From positions 5,192 through 10,833 of the forward strand of contig MGUR01000039.1 in assembly GCA_001800075.1 (NCBI GenBank): DNA of 5,642 nucleotides. The letters run 5' to 3'. The notes below the pieces were generated by a model. The model saw only the letters and a list, made by a program, of their open reading frames with translations, was not told the DNA's origin and did not search any database. Each line of letters opens with the position of its first letter. Position 1 is the first letter of the stretch. Source of the stretch: Elusimicrobia bacterium RIFCSPLOWO2_01_FULL_59_12 (GTDB lineage: Bacteria; Elusimicrobiota; Elusimicrobia; 2-01-FULL-59-12). Positions 1 through 5,642 of this stretch are shown in pieces. A program made the translations under genes and the position numbers.

Positions 1-665
1 TCAAAGCGATCAACCGTATCCCGCTGGCGCGCGGCCTGGGATCCAGCGCGGCGGCGACGATGGGCGCCCTGTGCGCGGCCAACAAGCTCTGCGGACATCC
101 GCTGTCTGAGCAGGCCCTGTTGAATATGGCCACGACCCTAGAGGGCCACCCGGACAATATCGTTCCGGCCATGGTCGGCGGTTTCTGCCTGGCGGCGGTG
201 GTCGATCATGAAACCCGCTATATCAAGTTTTCGGCTCCCGGGAACCTGCGCGCCGTTGTCTGTATCCCGCAGAAGCCGATGTCGACCAAGGACGCCCGTC
301 GGGTCCTGCCCAGCCGGGTGCCGCTCAGCGCGGCGGTTTTCACGTCATCCCGCGTTGCGTTTCTTGTCGGCGCGATGGTGCAGAAGAAATTTCAGTGGCT
401 TGATTTTGCCATGGAGGACGTGCTGCATCAGCCCGCGCGCGCGGCGCTGCTCCCGGGCTTGAAGGATGTCATTGCCGAAGCCAAAAAAGAAGGCGCCTGG
501 GGCGCCGCGCTTTCCGGCGCCGGGTCCTCGGTGATTGCGTTGACCAAGCCGGGCCCGGTCGCCCGGCGCGTCGGAGAGAGCATGCGGCGGCGCTTCGCCG
601 CCCGCGGGATCCCCAGCCGCTGGGTCGACCTGCGCCTGGAAAACAAGGGACTTCGCTTTTTATGA
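1..665 (+). CDS. thrB: Homoserine kinase (GHMP family), 5'-truncated by window edge
   Basis: Homoserine kinase phosphorylates homoserine with ATP, giving O-phosphohomoserine for threonine synthase; it is cytosolic. The reading frame is open from base 3, so 220 residues are visible; the family is about 300 residues, so some 80-90 N-terminal residues lie outside the window. Visible residues 7-17 read PLARGLGSSAA, the GHMP ATP-binding glycine/serine motif, preceded by NRI as in ThrB. Visible residues 47-60 include EGHPDNIVPAMVGG, typical of homoserine kinase rather than mevalonate or galactokinase relatives. The C-terminal GHMP motif LSGAGSS is encoded at about 510-530. The stop TGA (663-665) overlaps the lysC start as ATGA, so the two genes are probably translationally coupled. 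The ATG at base 60 falls inside the ATP-binding motif and cannot be the true start. No frameshift or missing key residue is visible. Confidence 0.95.
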   Translation, partial: KAINRIPLARGLGSSAAATMGALCAANKLCGHPLSEQALLNMATTLEGHPDNIVPAMVGGFCLAAVVDHETRYIKFSAPGNLRAVVCIPQKPMSTKDARRVLPSRVPLSAAVFTSSRVAFLVGAMVQKKFQWLDFAMEDVLHQPARAALLPGLKDVIAEAKKEGAWGAALSGAGSSVIALTKPGPVARRVGESMRRRFAARGIPSRWVDLRLENKGLRFL

Positions 666-1894
666 AGTTAGTCATCATGAAATTCGGCGGGAGTTCCGTG
701 GCCGACGCCCAAAAGATCCAGCATGTCGCCGGCCGGGTGGCGGCACGCAGACAAGGAGGATTTCGGGTCGTGGCGGTCGTCTCCGCCCCCGGCGGAATGA
801 CCGATGACCTGCTGACACTGGCGCGCGGCGTCGCGGAGACGCCGGATGAGCGCGAGCTGGACGTGCTGCTGGCGACCGGCGAGCAGGCCTCCATCGCGCT
901 CCTGTGCATGGCGCTCAAGGGGGCGGGACAGGAAGCGATCTCGTTGACCGGCCCCCAAGCGGGGATTTTCGCGGACACCGACCACACCCGCGCGCGGATC
1001 ACGCACATTAAACCGAAAAAGATCCATGCCGAGCTGGCGAAGGGCAAGGTGGTGGTGGTGGCCGGTTTCCAGGGCCTCAATCCGAATGAGGACATCGTGA
1101 CCCTGGGGCGGGGCGGCAGCGATCTCACCGCGATCGCCCTGGCCGCCGCACTGAAAGCGGATCTGTGCGAGATTTATACGGATGTGGAGGGGGTCTTCAC
1201 CACCGATCCCCGGGTGGTGGCGGATGCCCGTAAGTTGAACGAGATTTCATATGACGAGATGCTCGAGCTGGCCGGTTCCGGCGCCCAGGTCATGCAGGGC
1301 CGTTCGGTTGAAGTCGCCAAAAAATACAACGTCGTTTTTGAGGTGCGTTCCACGTTCTCCGGAGCGCCCGGAACGCGCGTCCACCAGGAGGTTTCATATA
1401 TGGAAGATGTCGTCGTATCAGGGATAGCGTTTGACCGCCATCAAGCCAAGGTGTCGATGATCGAGGTTCCGGACCGGCCCGGCATCGCCGCGGAGATTTT
1501 TGGGGCGCTGGCCCAAGTCGGCGTCAACGTCGATATGATCATCCAGTCGACGGCCCAAGGCGGAACCAATGACATTTCGTTCACAGTCCCGCAGGGAGAT
1601 CTTAAAAAGGCGCTGGCGGCGTTGGAGCCCGTGAAGTCCGAATTGAAGGCCAAGGACGTCGTGCATGAGGCCGGCGTGGGCAAAGTCGCGGTGGTCGGTG
1701 TGGGCATGCGCAGCCACCCCGGTGTCGCCGCGCGGATGTTCAAAGCGCTGGCGGACAGGGGCATCAACATCCAGATGATCTCCACCTCCGAGATCAAGAT
1801 TTCCTGTATCGTCGCGAAAGACCAGGTCGACGCGGCCGTCAAAGGGCTGCACGAGGCGTTCGAACTCGGCAAAAAGACTCGCGTGAAGGCTTGA
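662..1894 (+). CDS. lysC: Aspartate kinase, monofunctional, with two C-terminal ACT domains
   Basis: Aspartokinase phosphorylates L-aspartate with ATP, the first committed step to lysine, threonine and methionine. The 410 residues match the usual length of the monofunctional class (about 400-410). The kinase domain covers about residues 3-235: KFGGSS at 7-12, LGRGGSDLTA at 148-157, YTDVEGVFTTDPR at 172-184 and MQGRSVEVAKKYN at 211-223. Two ACT domains follow (about 263-325 and 341-405), the first containing DRPGIAAEIF and the second SHPGVAARMF and MISTSE, where lysine and/or threonine bind in the family. Feedback inhibition is therefore expected; which effector acts cannot be read here. The ATG at 662 overlaps the thrB stop; AAGGGA at 645-650 is a rather distant ribosome site. 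An in-frame ATG at 677 (M6) is a possible alternative start directly before KFGG. A strong internal ribosome site within the gene is listed separately. Confidence 0.97.
   Translation: MKLVIMKFGGSSVADAQKIQHVAGRVAARRQGGFRVVAVVSAPGGMTDDLLTLARGVAETPDERELDVLLATGEQASIALLCMALKGAGQEAISLTGPQAGIFADTDHTRARITHIKPKKIHAELAKGKVVVVAGFQGLNPNEDIVTLGRGGSDLTAIALAAALKADLCEIYTDVEGVFTTDPRVVADARKLNEISYDEMLELAGSGAQVMQGRSVEVAKKYNVVFEVRSTFSGAPGTRVHQEVSYMEDVVVSGIAFDRHQAKVSMIEVPDRPGIAAEIFGALAQVGVNVDMIIQSTAQGGTNDISFTVPQGDLKKALAALEPVKSELKAKDVVHEAGVGKVAVVGVGMRSHPGVAARMFKALADRGINIQMISTSEIKISCIVAKDQVDAAVKGLHEAFELGKKTRVKA
1386..1402 (+). promoter_or_regulatory. Internal ribosome binding site and start codon for a separate LysC beta subunit
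   Basis: AGGAGG at 1386-1391 is a perfect Shine-Dalgarno core, followed after 8 bases by ATG at 1400-1402, in frame with lysC (codon 247). Translation from here would give a 164-residue protein ending at 1894 that contains only the two ACT domains and begins MEDVVVSGIAFD. Class I aspartokinases of Bacillus subtilis (AKII), Corynebacterium and Thermus are known alpha2beta2 enzymes whose beta subunit arises from just such an in-frame internal start, at the same place between the kinase and ACT domains. Spacing equals that of the ilvC site further down. A caveat is that a similar purine-rich string occurs by chance at 753-760 in the same gene. Confidence 0.75.
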
Positions 1895-3490
1895 ATGAAC
1901 TCCATTAAACTTTTCGATACGACCTTGCGGGATGGCGCCCAGGCGGAGGGGGTGTCCTATTCCACGCATGACAAGCTCCAGATTGCCCAGGCGCTGGATC
2001 GCCTGGGGATTCATTACATTGAGGGCGGCTGGCCCGGCTCTAACCCAAAAGATAACCAGTTCTTCAAAGACGCCCGGTCGATCGATCTGAAAAAGGCCCG
2101 CCTGGTCGCGTTCGGCTCAACGCGGCGCAAGGGGGTGCGCGCCGCGCAGGACGCCAATTTAGGAGCGATCGTGGACAGCCAGGTCCCGGTGGCCTGCATT
2201 TTCGGGAAATCCTGGGACATGCAGGTGACCCACGCGCTGCGGACCACGCTGGAAGAAAACCTGGCGATGATTCGCGAGTCCGTCGCCTATCTCAAGTCCA
2301 AGCGCCTGGAAGTCATTTATGACGCCGAACACTTTTTCGATGGTTTCCGCTCGAACCGTCCCTACGCGCTCCGGACGCTCCAGGCGGCGCTGGAAGCGGG
2401 CGCGGACAACCTCACGCTGTGCGATACCAACGGCGGGAGCCTCCCTTCGCAGATCACCGACGCCTTCCGGGTGGTGCGGCGGGTCCTTCCCAAAGCGGCG
2501 TGGGGGATCCACGTGCACAACGACTCCGGCTGCGCCGTCGCGAACACGCTCGCCGCGGTTGAGGCGGGCGCTACGCTCGTTCAGGGGACGATGAACGGCA
2601 TCGGGGAACGCTGCGGGAACGCCGACCTTTCGGTGATCATCCCCAATATACAGCTCAAGCTGGGAAAGCGTGTCTTGAATGACGCGCAGTTGCGATCGCT
2701 CACGGAGGTGTCGCGTTCGATCTCGGAAATCACCAACCTGGTGCCCAACGACCGGCAGCCCTATGTGGGCAACTCCGCTTTCGCGCACAAGGGGGGCATC
2801 CACGTGTCCGCCGTCTCACGCCATGCGCCCACGTATGAACATATCGATCCGGTCACCGTAGGCAATCAGCGCCGGGTGCTGGTGTCCGAGCTGTCCGGTA
2901 AGAGCAATGTGATTTTGAAAGCCAAAGAGCACACGCTTGATTTCGTCAAGAACGGCAAGGTCACCCAGGCCATTCTCGATGCTTTAAAGAAACGCGAGTC
3001 GGAAGGCTATCATTACGAGGGAGCCGAGGCGTCTTTCGAGCTCTTGGTAGAGAAAGCGTTGAAGCGCTACAAGCCGTCTTTCGAGCTGGGGGGATTCCGG
3101 GTGGTCGTGGAGCGCAAGGCGGGAGATTCGCGGGCCCTTGTGACGGAAGCGACCTTGAAGATCAAGGTGAACGGCCGGGAGGAACACACCGTCGCTGAGG
3201 GCGACGGTCCGGTCAATGCCCTGGACAATGCGCTCCGGAAAGCTTTGGAAAAGTTTTATCCGGCGCTGAAGGAGATGTCGCTGGTGGACTATAAGGTGCG
3301 CGTCATCAACGCCGCCGCCGGCACTGCAGCCAAAGTCCGCGTGCTGATCGAATCGATGGACGGGAAAGACGAGTGGACGACGACGGGGGTTTCCATGAAC
3401 CTCATTGAAGCGTCCTGGACCGCCCTGGTGGACGCTATTGAATACAAGCTGTTGAAGGATTCGGTGAAGCCATCTCATAAGGTAAAATGA
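1895..3490 (+). CDS. cimA: (R)-citramalate synthase
   Basis: CimA condenses pyruvate and acetyl-CoA to (R)-citramalate, which LeuCD and LeuB convert to 2-oxobutyrate, so isoleucine can be made without threonine deaminase. The 531 residues fit the long CimA type related to LeuA. The catalytic TIM barrel (about 4-270) opens with LFDTTLRDGAQAEGVSYS (6-23), holding the Arg12-Asp13 catalytic/metal pair. GGWPGSNPKD (44-53) is characteristic of CimA and differs from the equivalent stretch of isopropylmalate synthase. HVHNDSG (206-212) supplies the metal-binding HxH, and NGIGERCGNADL (234-245) is the second family signature. HKGGIHVSAV (298-307) lies in the linker, and the C-terminal LeuA-type dimer/allosteric domain spans about 390-520, suggesting isoleucine feedback. 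ATG follows the lysC stop with no gap; TGAAGG at 1884-1889 is the ribosome site. A homocitrate synthase or 2-isopropylmalate synthase is less likely because of the GGWPGSNPKD motif. Confidence 0.95.
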   Translation: MNSIKLFDTTLRDGAQAEGVSYSTHDKLQIAQALDRLGIHYIEGGWPGSNPKDNQFFKDARSIDLKKARLVAFGSTRRKGVRAAQDANLGAIVDSQVPVACIFGKSWDMQVTHALRTTLEENLAMIRESVAYLKSKRLEVIYDAEHFFDGFRSNRPYALRTLQAALEAGADNLTLCDTNGGSLPSQITDAFRVVRRVLPKAAWGIHVHNDSGCAVANTLAAVEAGATLVQGTMNGIGERCGNADLSVIIPNIQLKLGKRVLNDAQLRSLTEVSRSISEITNLVPNDRQPYVGNSAFAHKGGIHVSAVSRHAPTYEHIDPVTVGNQRRVLVSELSGKSNVILKAKEHTLDFVKNGKVTQAILDALKKRESEGYHYEGAEASFELLVEKALKRYKPSFELGGFRVVVERKAGDSRALVTEATLKIKVNGREEHTVAEGDGPVNALDNALRKALEKFYPALKEMSLVDYKVRVINAAAGTAAKVRVLIESMDGKDEWTTTGVSMNLIEASWTALVDAIEYKLLKDSVKPSHKVK

Positions 3491-3493
3491 CGC

Positions 3494-3850
3494 GTGGAAA
3501 CTTCCCCTCAGAGACGCAATCCATTAAGGTTGATCGTCAATAAACAGGTCCAGCTGCGCATCCTCTGGCTTGTCTGGGGAGCCGTGTTTTTTTGCATGGC
3601 GCTGGCGGCGGCCATGGCGAGCTTCAGCCGGGAATGGGTCTGGATCGGGGTGGCGCTTCTGTCGATCGGCACCTTTGTCTCCATCTGGGTGTCGCGCCGG
3701 ATCGCCGGACCTTTGTATCGTATCGAGAAAGATATCGAGTCCCTGCTGCAGGGCGCGTCCAGCGGGGTCCGAGTGCACCTCCGGGAGGGGGATCATTTGC
3801 AGCATTTGGCGGACCTGGTCAATCAGCTGATCGAGCGGGGGCGGACATAG
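3494..3850 (+). CDS. Small two-helix membrane protein with C-terminal HAMP domain, function unknown
   Basis: This 118-residue protein has a basic N-terminus (RRNPLRLIVNKQVQLR, about 7-22), a first hydrophobic helix (about 23-43, ILWLVWGAVFFCMALAAAMA), a very short loop (SFSREW) and a second helix (about 48-67). A HAMP-like segment follows (about 68-114): RRIAGPLYRIEKDIESLL forms the first amphipathic helix with the usual proline, and REGDHLQHLADLVNQLIE matches the connector end and second helix. There is no kinase, cyclase or chemotaxis output domain, and almost no periplasmic sensing loop. It probably sits in the inner membrane and dimerises through the HAMP coiled coil. GTG at 3494 is the first usable start after the in-frame cimA stop; AAGG at 3479-3482 is 11 bases away, so initiation may rely on coupling to cimA. 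Its role among amino-acid genes is not known; I infer only a regulatory or scaffolding possibility. Confidence 0.8.
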   Translation: METSPQRRNPLRLIVNKQVQLRILWLVWGAVFFCMALAAAMASFSREWVWIGVALLSIGTFVSIWVSRRIAGPLYRIEKDIESLLQGASSGVRVHLREGDHLQHLADLVNQLIERGRT

Positions 3851-3852
3851 CG

Positions 3853-4377
3853 ATGGGATCCACGGCCACTGACGGCACGATGAAGCGCACCATTTCGGTG
3901 ATGGTGGAGAACAAATTCGGCGTCCTGGCCCGGATTTCCACCCTTTTTGCCGCGCGCGGGTTCAATATCGACAGCCTGGCCGTCGGCGAAACGGAAGATC
4001 CCTCCGTTTCGCGCATGACGATTGTGGTCAGCGGGAATGAGAACGTTTTGGAACAGGTCGAGAAACAGCTCAACAAGCTGATCGACGTGATCAAGGTGAC
4101 AAGCCTGACATCGGAAGCGCACCTGGAGCGCGATCTGGCGCTGATCAAAGTGAAGGCCGACAAGGCGCACCGCAGCGAGATCTTTCAAATAGTGGATATC
4201 TTCCGGGCCAAAATCGTGGACGTCGGAAGCGATTCCCTGATTATCGAAGTGACCGGGGATGAGACTAAGATTGAAGCCCTGGAGGCGCTCTTGAAGCCTT
4301 TTGGGATCAAAGAAATGGTGCGGACCGGCATCATTGCCATGGGTCGGGGCGCAAACAAGAAAAAGGAGTCAGCCTAA
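3853..4377 (+). CDS. ilvN: Acetolactate synthase small (regulatory) subunit
   Basis: IlvN/IlvH binds the catalytic acetolactate synthase subunit, stimulates it and confers valine feedback inhibition at the first common step of valine/leucine and isoleucine synthesis. The frame gives 174 residues from ATG 3853, or 165 from ATG 3880 (MKRTISVMVENKFGVLARI), the latter closer to where family members usually begin. I favour 3853 because it lies 2 bases after the preceding stop and has GCGGA at 3841-3845, whereas 3880 has no visible ribosome site. An ACT domain covers about 12-86 (ENKFGVLARISTLFAARGFNIDSLAVG at its start), and the second small-subunit domain about 97-168 (LALIKVKAD, HRSEIFQIVDIFRAKIVDV, IRTGI-like MVRTGIIAMGRG). 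The length is usual for the family. The large subunit gene normally found directly upstream is missing. The 261-residue extension of the frame back to 3592 overlaps the HAMP gene and is not real. Confidence 0.93.
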   Translation: MGSTATDGTMKRTISVMVENKFGVLARISTLFAARGFNIDSLAVGETEDPSVSRMTIVVSGNENVLEQVEKQLNKLIDVIKVTSLTSEAHLERDLALIKVKADKAHRSEIFQIVDIFRAKIVDVGSDSLIIEVTGDETKIEALEALLKPFGIKEMVRTGIIAMGRGANKKKESA

Positions 4378-4379
4378 TG
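4363..4379 (+). promoter_or_regulatory. Ribosome binding site and start of ilvC
   Basis: AAGGAG at 4363-4368 sits inside the last codons of ilvN, 8 bases before the ilvC ATG at 4377-4379. The start overlaps the ilvN stop as TAATG. It is the strongest ribosome site at a gene junction in the window and fits ilvC being a highly made enzyme; it fixes the ilvC start. Confidence 0.85.
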
Positions 4380-5420
4380 GCTAAAATCTATTACGACAAA
4401 GACGCCGATTTTAATCTGCTCAAGGGCAAGAAGATCGCTATCCTGGGGTATGGCTCGCAGGGACACGCGCACGCGCTGAATCTTCGTGATTCCGGGGCGA
4501 GCGTGGTCATCGGGACCCGCCCGGGCGGTAAAACCTGGGACCTGGCCGCCGGCCAAGGCTGGACGCCCCAAGCGATCAAGGACGCCATCAAGGATGCGGA
4601 TTACGTCCAGATGCTTCTCCCGGACACCGCGCAGGCGGAGGTCTGGGAAAAAGAGGTCGCTCCGAACATCAAGAAGGGCGCCGCGCTGGGCTTCTCCCAT
4701 GGGTTTAACATCCATTTCAAGACGATCCTGCCGCCCAGCCACCTGGACGTTGTGATGGTCGCTCCCAAAGGGCCCGGTCACCTGGTGCGACGGACGTTTG
4801 AAGAGGGCGGCGGGACTCCGGGGCTGGTCGCCGTGTTTCAGGATGCGACCGGCAAAGCGAAGGCGCTCGCGCTGGCCTATGCCAAGGGGATCGGGTGCAC
4901 CAAGGCGGGGACGCTGGAGACGACTTTTAAGGAAGAGACCGAGACCGACCTTTTCGGCGAACAGGTCGTCCTCTGCGGCGGCCTGGTGGAACTGATCAAA
5001 AACGGTTATGAAACCTTGATCGAAGCCGGGTACCAGCCCGAATCGGCTTATTTCGAGTGCCTCCACGAGGTCAAGTTGATCGTGGACCTGATCTATGAGG
5101 GCGGCATCGATTGGATGAACCACTCCATTTCGGATACCGCGAAATACGGCGAGTTCACGCGCGGGCCGCGGGTGATCACTCCCCAAACGAAAGCGGAAAT
5201 GAAGAAAATCCTCTCGGAGATTCAGTCCGGCGCTTTTGCCAAAGAATGGATTGCCGAAGATAAGGCCGGGCGCAAGAACTTCACGCGCCTGAAGGACGCC
5301 TATGCGACCCACCCGATTGAAAAAATCGGGGCCACGCTGCGCGCGATGATGCCCTGGCTGAAGAAGCGCGGCATGGACCGCTCCGCGGGCGCTAAGGAGA
5401 AACCTGTCGGTGCCCGATAA
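4377..5420 (+). CDS. ilvC: Ketol-acid reductoisomerase, class I (short form)
   Basis: IlvC converts 2-acetolactate (or 2-aceto-2-hydroxybutyrate) to the dihydroxy acid in the valine/leucine and isoleucine pathways, using Mg2+ and a nicotinamide cofactor. At 347 residues it is the short class I enzyme (about 330-345), not the duplicated long form. The Rossmann fingerprint GYGSQGHAHALNLRDSG spans 24-40. The cofactor loop at 47-54 is TRPGGKTW; Arg48 and Thr53 sit where 2'-phosphate contacts (Arg, Ser) are usual. His108 in SHGF, Lys131 in PKGPGH, Asp191 and Glu195 in ETDLFGEQ, Glu227 and Glu231 in FECLHE, and SIS at 250-252 correspond to the conserved metal and substrate residues, so it should be active. 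The C-terminal tail after about 330 is charged and weakly conserved in character. Preceded by a strong ribosome site and overlapping ilvN by one base; followed by a hairpin-containing gap. Confidence 0.97.
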   Translation: MAKIYYDKDADFNLLKGKKIAILGYGSQGHAHALNLRDSGASVVIGTRPGGKTWDLAAGQGWTPQAIKDAIKDADYVQMLLPDTAQAEVWEKEVAPNIKKGAALGFSHGFNIHFKTILPPSHLDVVMVAPKGPGHLVRRTFEEGGGTPGLVAVFQDATGKAKALALAYAKGIGCTKAGTLETTFKEETETDLFGEQVVLCGGLVELIKNGYETLIEAGYQPESAYFECLHEVKLIVDLIYEGGIDWMNHSISDTAKYGEFTRGPRVITPQTKAEMKKILSEIQSGAFAKEWIAEDKAGRKNFTRLKDAYATHPIEKIGATLRAMMPWLKKRGMDRSAGAKEKPVGAR

Positions 5421-5426
5421 TTTTGC

Positions 5427-5484
5427 CGTCACCCCCGCGAAAGCGCGCCGGCAGTGTGGCGTGCGCGCTTCCGCGGGAATGACG
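5427..5484. repeat. Long imperfect inverted repeat (hairpin) between ilvC and psd
   Basis: The arms 5427-5448 and 5463-5484 are 22 bases each and pair at 19 of 22 positions (mismatches at 5432/5479, 5433/5478 and 5440/5471), around a 14-base loop at 5449-5462. The ends read CGTCA and TGACG, and the inner stem is GCGCGC. The composition CCCGCGAAAGCG / CGCTTCCGCGGG with GTCA/TGAC ends resembles, from memory, the GTCATTCCCGCG type palindromic intergenic repeats scattered through many proteobacterial genomes. No T-run follows on either strand, so it is not a canonical intrinsic terminator. Possible roles are transcript stabilisation for the ilvC 3' end, partial attenuation before psd, or a decayed REP/MITE-like element. 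Confidence 0.8.
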
Positions 5485-5492
5485 TATTAATC

Positions 5493-5642
5493 ATGCGCAT
5501 GTGCAATGACGGGTGGCCCTTTGTCCTAGGTTGCCTGCTCGCAGGGGGCCTGATGCTGACGGCCGCGGGATACGGGGGCAGCCGCTGGCCGTTGTGGATC
5601 GCGGGGCTCGCGTTTCTATCGGCCGCTTACTGCGCGTACTTT
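5493..5642 (+). CDS. psd: Probable phosphatidylserine decarboxylase, N-terminal 50 codons only
   Basis: An open frame starts with ATG 5493 (or ATG 5499) and runs off the window end. Its 50 residues begin MRMCNDGWPF and then form two hydrophobic helices (about 9-27 and 32-50) separated by YGGSRWP, ending AAYCAYF. Archaeal/short-type phosphatidylserine decarboxylases begin with a GWPF-like motif followed by a membrane hairpin and then an FFRDP motif, which would lie just past the window edge. The position directly after ilvC agrees with the ilvC-psd-pssA order seen in several bacterial lineages. The enzyme would convert phosphatidylserine to phosphatidylethanolamine at the inner membrane. The pyruvoyl-forming region is not in view, so the call rests on the N-terminus and context. 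No good ribosome site is visible; GGGA at 5475-5478 is 14 bases away and buried in the hairpin arm. Confidence 0.65.
   Translation, partial: MRMCNDGWPFVLGCLLAGGLMLTAAGYGGSRWPLWIAGLAFLSAAYCAYF

Noticed and set aside
492..521. Three GGCGCC palindromes within 30 bases in thrB
   Set aside because: They encode Gly-Ala repeats of the conserved GAWGAALSGAG stretch; explained by protein sequence and GC-rich codons.
60..665. ATG at 60 as the start of a complete 201-residue protein
   Set aside because: The frame is open to the window edge, and the residues before it contain the ATP-binding motif PLARGLGSSAA, so the gene simply begins outside the window.
753..772. AAGGAGGA inside lysC with an in-frame GTG 9 bases later (codon 37)
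   Set aside because: A start here would delete the KFGGSS nucleotide-binding motif and leave no functional domain; taken as chance, and as a caution for the internal start at 1400.
3487..3543. 18-codon frame from the ATGA overlapping the cimA stop
   Set aside because: It ends after 18 residues with no recognisable feature and lies out of frame with the HAMP gene; probably a chance ATG, though a coupling role cannot be excluded.
3592..3852. Long N-terminal extension of the ilvN frame
   Set aside because: It overlaps the HAMP gene in another frame, its translation is Gly/Arg/Pro-rich with no recognisable domain, and IlvN proteins start near MKRTISV.
4374..5432. 352-codon open frame on the minus strand covering all of ilvC
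   Set aside because: It mirrors ilvC almost exactly and is a by-product of GC-rich codon use; the translation shows no family motif, and the plus-strand frame is an unmistakable IlvC.
5427..5490. Intrinsic transcription terminator after ilvC
   Set aside because: The hairpin is strong but is followed by GTATTAATC, without a T-run, and the reverse strand also lacks one; listed as a repeat instead.

Overview
The window is a GC-rich (roughly 60 % by eye), entirely plus-strand stretch of a bacterial amino-acid biosynthesis operon. In order it carries the 3' part of a homoserine kinase gene (thrB), a complete monofunctional aspartate kinase (lysC), a complete (R)-citramalate synthase (cimA), a small two-helix membrane protein ending in a HAMP domain, the regulatory subunit of acetolactate synthase (ilvN/ilvH), a complete class I ketol-acid reductoisomerase (ilvC), a 72-base gap holding a long imperfect hairpin, and the first 50 codons of what is most likely a phosphatidylserine decarboxylase (psd). 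There is no rRNA, tRNA, CRISPR array or insertion sequence, and apart from the 72-base gap there is essentially no non-coding DNA.

Layout: positions 1-4377 hold five genes packed without gaps. The junctions are ATGA (4-base overlap) for thrB/lysC, 0 bases for lysC/cimA, 3 bases for cimA/HAMP gene, 2 bases for HAMP gene/ilvN and a 1-base TAATG overlap for ilvN/ilvC. This implies one polycistronic transcript with translational coupling. The only real break follows ilvC (5421-5492).

Metabolic logic: LysC opens the aspartate pathway towards lysine, methionine and threonine, and ThrB phosphorylates homoserine on the threonine branch. CimA makes citramalate from pyruvate and acetyl-CoA, the threonine-independent entry to 2-oxobutyrate and isoleucine. 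IlvN (with a catalytic IlvB not present here) and IlvC then handle the shared valine/isoleucine steps. The operon therefore joins the aspartate family with branched-chain amino acids. The ilvC-psd order is known from several anaerobic or environmental lineages, where psd, pssA and leuA often follow ilvC.

Organism: the gene order (thrB-lysC-cimA and ilvN-ilvC-psd), the GC content and the Gram-negative style psd suggest an environmental bacterium such as an Omnitrophota-, Nitrospirota- or deltaproteobacteria-like lineage. The sequence alone does not settle this.

The points most worth a second look are a perfect Shine-Dalgarno sequence with an in-frame ATG inside lysC that would produce a separate regulatory beta subunit, the orphan HAMP membrane protein where ilvB might be expected, and the 22-base-arm inverted repeat between ilvC and psd. 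I found no clearly new defence, mobile or RNA-guided system; most of the window is recognisable core metabolism.
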